A DNA stretch of 64,000 nucleotides from Lodderomyces elongisporus (lineage: Eukaryota > Ascomycota > Pichiomycetes > Serinales > Debaryomycetaceae), in the NCBI RefSeq assembly GCF_030384665.1, contig NC_083675.1:1918001-1982000 (forward strand), given 5' to 3'. Positions within the stretch are counted from its first letter, which is position 1, and every line of letters begins with the position of its first letter. The position numbers and the translations under genes are program-made. Under the pieces are notes generated by a model. The model worked only from the letters and a program-made list of their open reading frames with translations. It was not told the DNA's origin and made no database searches. Shown here piece by piece: positions 60,556 to 64,000 of this stretch.

Positions 60556-63500
60556 ATGGTTGCGTTGTATGACAAAGGAACCCTTTGTTGGTTACCAGAT
60601 GAAACTTTGGGGTGGATCGGAGCAGTGGTGACCTCAAACAAATTGGAAGGCAGTAAACACATTATAGAATTACAACCTGAAGTAGGGTCACTGCAGGATA
60701 AAAACAATGACGATGGCAAGAGTAACGTCATCACAATAGAAACAGACAATCTCTCTGAAGATAATGAGAAGTTGCCACCATTGAGAAACCCGCCCATTTT
60801 GGAGGCAGCAGAGGACTTGACAAGTTTATCATACTTGAACGAACCAGCAGTGTTGCAAGCCATCAAGTTGAGGTACTCACAACTACAAATTTATACATAC
60901 TCTGGTATTGTTTTGATTGCAACAAACCCATTCCAAAGAGTAGAACAATTGTACTCACAAGATATCGTACAATTATACGCTGGAAAGAGAAGAGGCGAAC
61001 TAGACCCACACCTTTTTGCCATTGCCGAAGACGCTTACAGATGTATGAAGGAGGATAACCGAAATCAGACTATTGTTGTGAGTGGTGAATCTGGTGCAGG
61101 AAAAACAGTCTCCGCCAAGTATATAATGAGATACTTTGCCACAGTCGAAGAAGACGTAAAGCAAGCCGTGGGCAGTGAACACAAGGCACACATGTCACAA
61201 GTTGAAGAGCAAATCTTGGCGACAAATCCAATCATGGAGGCGTTTGGTAATGCCAAAACCACAAGAAATGACAATTCGTCACGTTTCGGTAAATACTTGG
61301 AGATCTTATTTGATGAAAAGACATCGATTATTGGTGCTCGTATTAGAACATACTTGTTGGAGCGTTCAAGATTGGTTTTCCAACCTGCAACTGAAAGAAA
61401 CTACCACATTTTTTACCAGATGTTGGCAGGTATGGATGAAGAACAAAAACTTGAATTGGGGTTAAAGTCCGCAGAAGATTACAACTACACTAATCAAGGT
61501 GGTCTCGCCAAGATTGAAGGAGTTGATGATGCAGAAGAATTTCAAACTACAAAGGATGCATTGTCCTTGATTGGTGTTGATGACACTCAACAGCGCCAGA
61601 TTTACAAGATTTTAGCTGCTCTTTTACATATTGGTAATATTAACATTGCAGCCACCAAAAACGACGCCATCCTCTCCAGCGACGAACCTAGTTTAGTCAA
61701 GGCGTGCGAGTTATTGGAAATTGATCCCGTCAATTTTGCCAAATGGTGTGTAAAGAAACAAATCACAACGAGATCAGAAAAGATTATTAGTAATCTCAAT
61801 CACAGTCAGGCTCTTGTGGCGAGAGATTCGTTTGCCAAATACATCTATGCCGCGCTATTTGACTGGTTGGTGGACTACGTTAACTCTGACTTGTGCCCAC
61901 CAGAAGTTGCTTCCAAAGTAAAGCTGTTTATTGGTGTGTTGGATATCTATGGTTTTGAGCATTTCGAAAAGAACTCTTTTGAACAGTTTTGTATTAATTA
62001 TGCCAATGAAAAATTGCAACAAGAGTTTAATCAACACGTGTTTAAATTGGAACAAGATGAGTATATCAAGGAAGAAATTGAATGGTCGTTTATTGAGTTC
62101 GCCGATAACCAACCATGTATTGATCTTATTGAGAACAAGATGGGTATCTTGGCTTTATTAGACGAAGAATCAAGGTTGCCAGCAGGAAAGGACGAATCAT
62201 TTGTTGAAAAAATGTATCAACATTTGGACAAACCTCCTAGCAACAAGGTGTTTAAGAAGCCGAGATTTGGCAACACTAAATTCATTGTTAGCCATTATGC
62301 TTTGGATGTTACTTATGATATGGACGGTTTCATCGATAAGAATAGAGACACGGTTGGAGAGGGTCATTTGGAAGTCATGAAGAACTCCAAGAATGAATTA
62401 CTTCAAGATATCCTTTCCATCATTGATAAAAATGCTGCAGCATTAGAGGCCAACAAGGCAGCAACGTCGTCAGGCCCTCCAAGGGGTAAAATTGCCAACA
62501 AGAAGCCCACCTTGGGTTCAATGTTTAAAAACTCCTTGATTGAGTTGATGAAAACAATTGACTCTACAAATGCGCATTATATTAGATGTATTAAACCCAA
62601 TGAAGCTAAAAAGGCCTGGGAATTTGACGCATTAATGGTGTTGTCGCAATTGAGGGCATGTGGTGTTTTGGAGACGATTCGAATCTCATGTGCAGGTTTT
62701 CCTTCTAGATGGACATACGCCGAGTTTGCTGACCGTTACCATTCTTTGGTTCCATGGGAGTACTGGAAGGATGTTTTAAGTGGCAAAGACGTATCACCCG
62801 AAGCAGTTAACAAGCTATGCAATCAAATTTTAGCGTCAAACTTGGAAGATAAGGAGAAATACCAATTGGGTAACACCAAGATCTTTTTCAAAGCAGGTAT
62901 GTTGGCTCAATTTGAAAAGTTGAGGGCTGACAAGTTGCACAGATCTGCCGTCATGATCCAAAAGAATATGAGAAGACGTTTCTTTAGACAAAAATACCTT
63001 GATATTCGCAAGTCTCATATTGCAGCTCAAAGTTTAATTCGTGGTTACGTAAAGCGAAGACAAATGCAAGAAGAAAAAGAGACACGTGCTGCGACATTAT
63101 TGCAAACTTCCATTAGAGGGCATTTGGCTAGACAGCAGTATAAACGCACTCTTTCTGCGGTTGTTGCTTTGCAAAAGGCTATAAGAGGTTTGGAAGCAAG
63201 AAAATCATACAAACAATTGCGTTTGGAGAAATCGGCAATAACTATTCAGAAATCATGGAAAGGTTTCCAAGAAAGACAAAACTACAACAAGACTTTGAAA
63301 TCCGTTGTTATTATGCAATCGGCATTCAGGAGGCAATTTGCATATCGTGAATTAAAACAATTGAAAGTTGAGGCCAAGTCTGTTAATAAGTTGAAAGAGG
63401 TGTCTTATAAATTGGAAAACAAGGTTATTGATCTTACACAGTCTTTAACTGCCAAGATCCAGGACAACAAGAAATTGATGGAAGAGATTCAAAACTTGAA

Positions 63501-64000
63501 AGAGTTGCTTTCGCAACAAGGTCATGCTCATGAGACATTGAAAACCAAGGAATTGGAGTATAATAATAAATTTGACGCTTCGCAGCTCGAGCATAAAGAG
63601 GAGGTTGAGGCATTAAACCGCGAACTCGAGTCTATTAAGTCCGATTATGCATCAGCGCAAGCAAAGATTGAGCAATTATCCAAAGAACAGCAGGAATTGA
63701 GACTGGAAGTGCAAAGAACATTGGAAGAGTTGAACCAAGCTAAAGGAGATCTTGTTAAGCGTGATACTATTGAAATAGACTTGAAGACTCACATTGAGCA
63801 ATTGAAATCTGAATTGGCTCAATTGAATAATCCTAAGCTCCGAAACTCAAGTAAACGCCACAGCAGTCAAGGGATTGCCAGAAGTGCTTCCAACTCCATT
63901 GATAATCCGAGACCTGTTTCTGTCATTGCTGTTTCTAACGATGACAATTCCAACATTGATGATATTAACGATGAGCTTTTCAAATTATTAAGAGATTCAC
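60556..64000 (+). CDS. MYO2: Class V myosin heavy chain (5' two thirds)
   Basis: ATG 60556; open to the window edge (about 1148 residues). SH3-like N-terminus, motor domain with P-loop GESGAGKT (177-184), switch I NDNSSRFGKY, switch II DIYGFEHFEKNSFEQFCINY, actin-binding HYIRCIKPNEAKKAWEFD, and LRACGVLETIRISCAGFPSR. Six IQ motifs (about 796-935; for example MIQKNMRRRFFRQKY and LLQTSIRGHLARQQYK) bind calmodulin/light chains. A coiled coil starts at about 940. The cargo-binding globular tail lies beyond the window. Myo2 moves secretory vesicles, organelles and Kar9-bound microtubule ends along actin cables to the bud. MYO4 is unlikely; CTG yeasts generally have one class V gene. Confidence 0.96.
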   Translation, partial: MVALYDKGTLCWLPDETLGWIGAVVTSNKLEGSKHIIELQPEVGSLQDKNNDDGKSNVITIETDNLSEDNEKLPPLRNPPILEAAEDLTSLSYLNEPAVLQAIKLRYSQLQIYTYSGIVLIATNPFQRVEQLYSQDIVQLYAGKRRGELDPHLFAIAEDAYRCMKEDNRNQTIVVSGESGAGKTVSAKYIMRYFATVEEDVKQAVGSEHKAHMSQVEEQILATNPIMEAFGNAKTTRNDNSSRFGKYLEILFDEKTSIIGARIRTYLLERSRLVFQPATERNYHIFYQMLAGMDEEQKLELGLKSAEDYNYTNQGGLAKIEGVDDAEEFQTTKDALSLIGVDDTQQRQIYKILAALLHIGNINIAATKNDAILSSDEPSLVKACELLEIDPVNFAKWCVKKQITTRSEKIISNLNHSQALVARDSFAKYIYAALFDWLVDYVNSDLCPPEVASKVKLFIGVLDIYGFEHFEKNSFEQFCINYANEKLQQEFNQHVFKLEQDEYIKEEIEWSFIEFADNQPCIDLIENKMGILALLDEESRLPAGKDESFVEKMYQHLDKPPSNKVFKKPRFGNTKFIVSHYALDVTYDMDGFIDKNRDTVGEGHLEVMKNSKNELLQDILSIIDKNAAALEANKAATSSGPPRGKIANKKPTLGSMFKNSLIELMKTIDSTNAHYIRCIKPNEAKKAWEFDALMVLSQLRACGVLETIRISCAGFPSRWTYAEFADRYHSLVPWEYWKDVLSGKDVSPEAVNKLCNQILASNLEDKEKYQLGNTKIFFKAGMLAQFEKLRADKLHRSAVMIQKNMRRRFFRQKYLDIRKSHIAAQSLIRGYVKRRQMQEEKETRAATLLQTSIRGHLARQQYKRTLSAVVALQKAIRGLEARKSYKQLRLEKSAITIQKSWKGFQERQNYNKTLKSVVIMQSAFRRQFAYRELKQLKVEAKSVNKLKEVSYKLENKVIDLTQSLTAKIQDNKKLMEEIQNLKELLSQQGHAHETLKTKELEYNNKFDASQLEHKEEVEALNRELESIKSDYASAQAKIEQLSKEQQELRLEVQRTLEELNQAKGDLVKRDTIEIDLKTHIEQLKSELAQLNNPKLRNSSKRHSSQGIARSASNSIDNPRPVSVIAVSNDDNSNIDDINDELFKLLRDS

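Overview
This is an AT-rich, gene-dense nuclear segment from a budding yeast of the CTG (alternative yeast nuclear code) clade, i.e. Candida/Lodderomyces-like Saccharomycotina. The grounds are: recognisable single-copy yeast genes (ACT1, RAD54, MYO2, ERG2, PRP6, MAD1, DAD1, KAR9, SOM1, RRB1); short introns with GTATGT donors and TACTAAC branch points; and in-frame CTG codons at positions where the protein wants serine (an Asp-box of the VPS10 gene, the conserved FKSS stretch of DIM1). Many genes carry runs of Asp, Asn or Gln coded by GAT/AAT/CAA microsatellites, and spacers are full of (AAAAAT)n, (TA)n, (CT)n and (GT)n tracts. That style fits Lodderomyces elongisporus or the C. parapsilosis group; the species is inference. 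Proteins read with the standard code should have every CTG changed to Ser.

Layout. 1-8 kb: 5' part of VPS10 (minus, runs off the left edge), POP8 (one intron), a protein with a canonical-looking eIF4E-binding motif and EPTM repeats, TGL1 steryl-ester lipase, and an unidentified one-TM protein, all on the minus strand. 8.5-15 kb: GUP1, SOM1, MMS2 (minus, 11-nt first exon) and MAD1 (plus, apparent 1-base frameshift near its end). 15-26 kb: PRP6, RRB1, a coiled-coil protein (possible dynactin p24), an EAF-like protein, LCL3, AGM1 and an unidentified membrane protein. 27-36 kb: KAR9, DIM1, KEL3, DAD1 and ACT1 (10-nt first exon, 469-nt intron). 38-48 kb: SNC1/2 synaptobrevin (one intron), GCV3, an OSM1-like fumarate reductase fused to cytochrome b5, RAD54 and YRB30. 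48-64 kb: a copper-fist (HAA1/CUP2-type) transcription factor with a 3.2-kb upstream spacer, a CYB2-like flavocytochrome b2 without presequence, ERG2, and the first two thirds of MYO2.

Functional themes are ordinary for a yeast chromosome arm: no clusters, transposons, LTRs, CRISPR arrays, rRNA or tRNA genes were recognised. Several neighbours touch mitosis and polarity (MAD1, KAR9, DAD1, ACT1, MYO2, SNC) or ribosome/RNA work (POP8, RRB1, DIM1, PRP6), but each has its own promoter. Most pairs are divergent or convergent. I saw no new multi-gene system. The most testable unusual items are: an octamer (GTGTCTGA) repeated in the promoters of the two cytochrome-b5/flavin fusion genes; the candidate eIF4E-binding protein; the MAD1 frameshift; an in-frame ATG inside the 3' end of the ACT1 intron; and an orphan exon-like reading frame in the 3.2-kb spacer.
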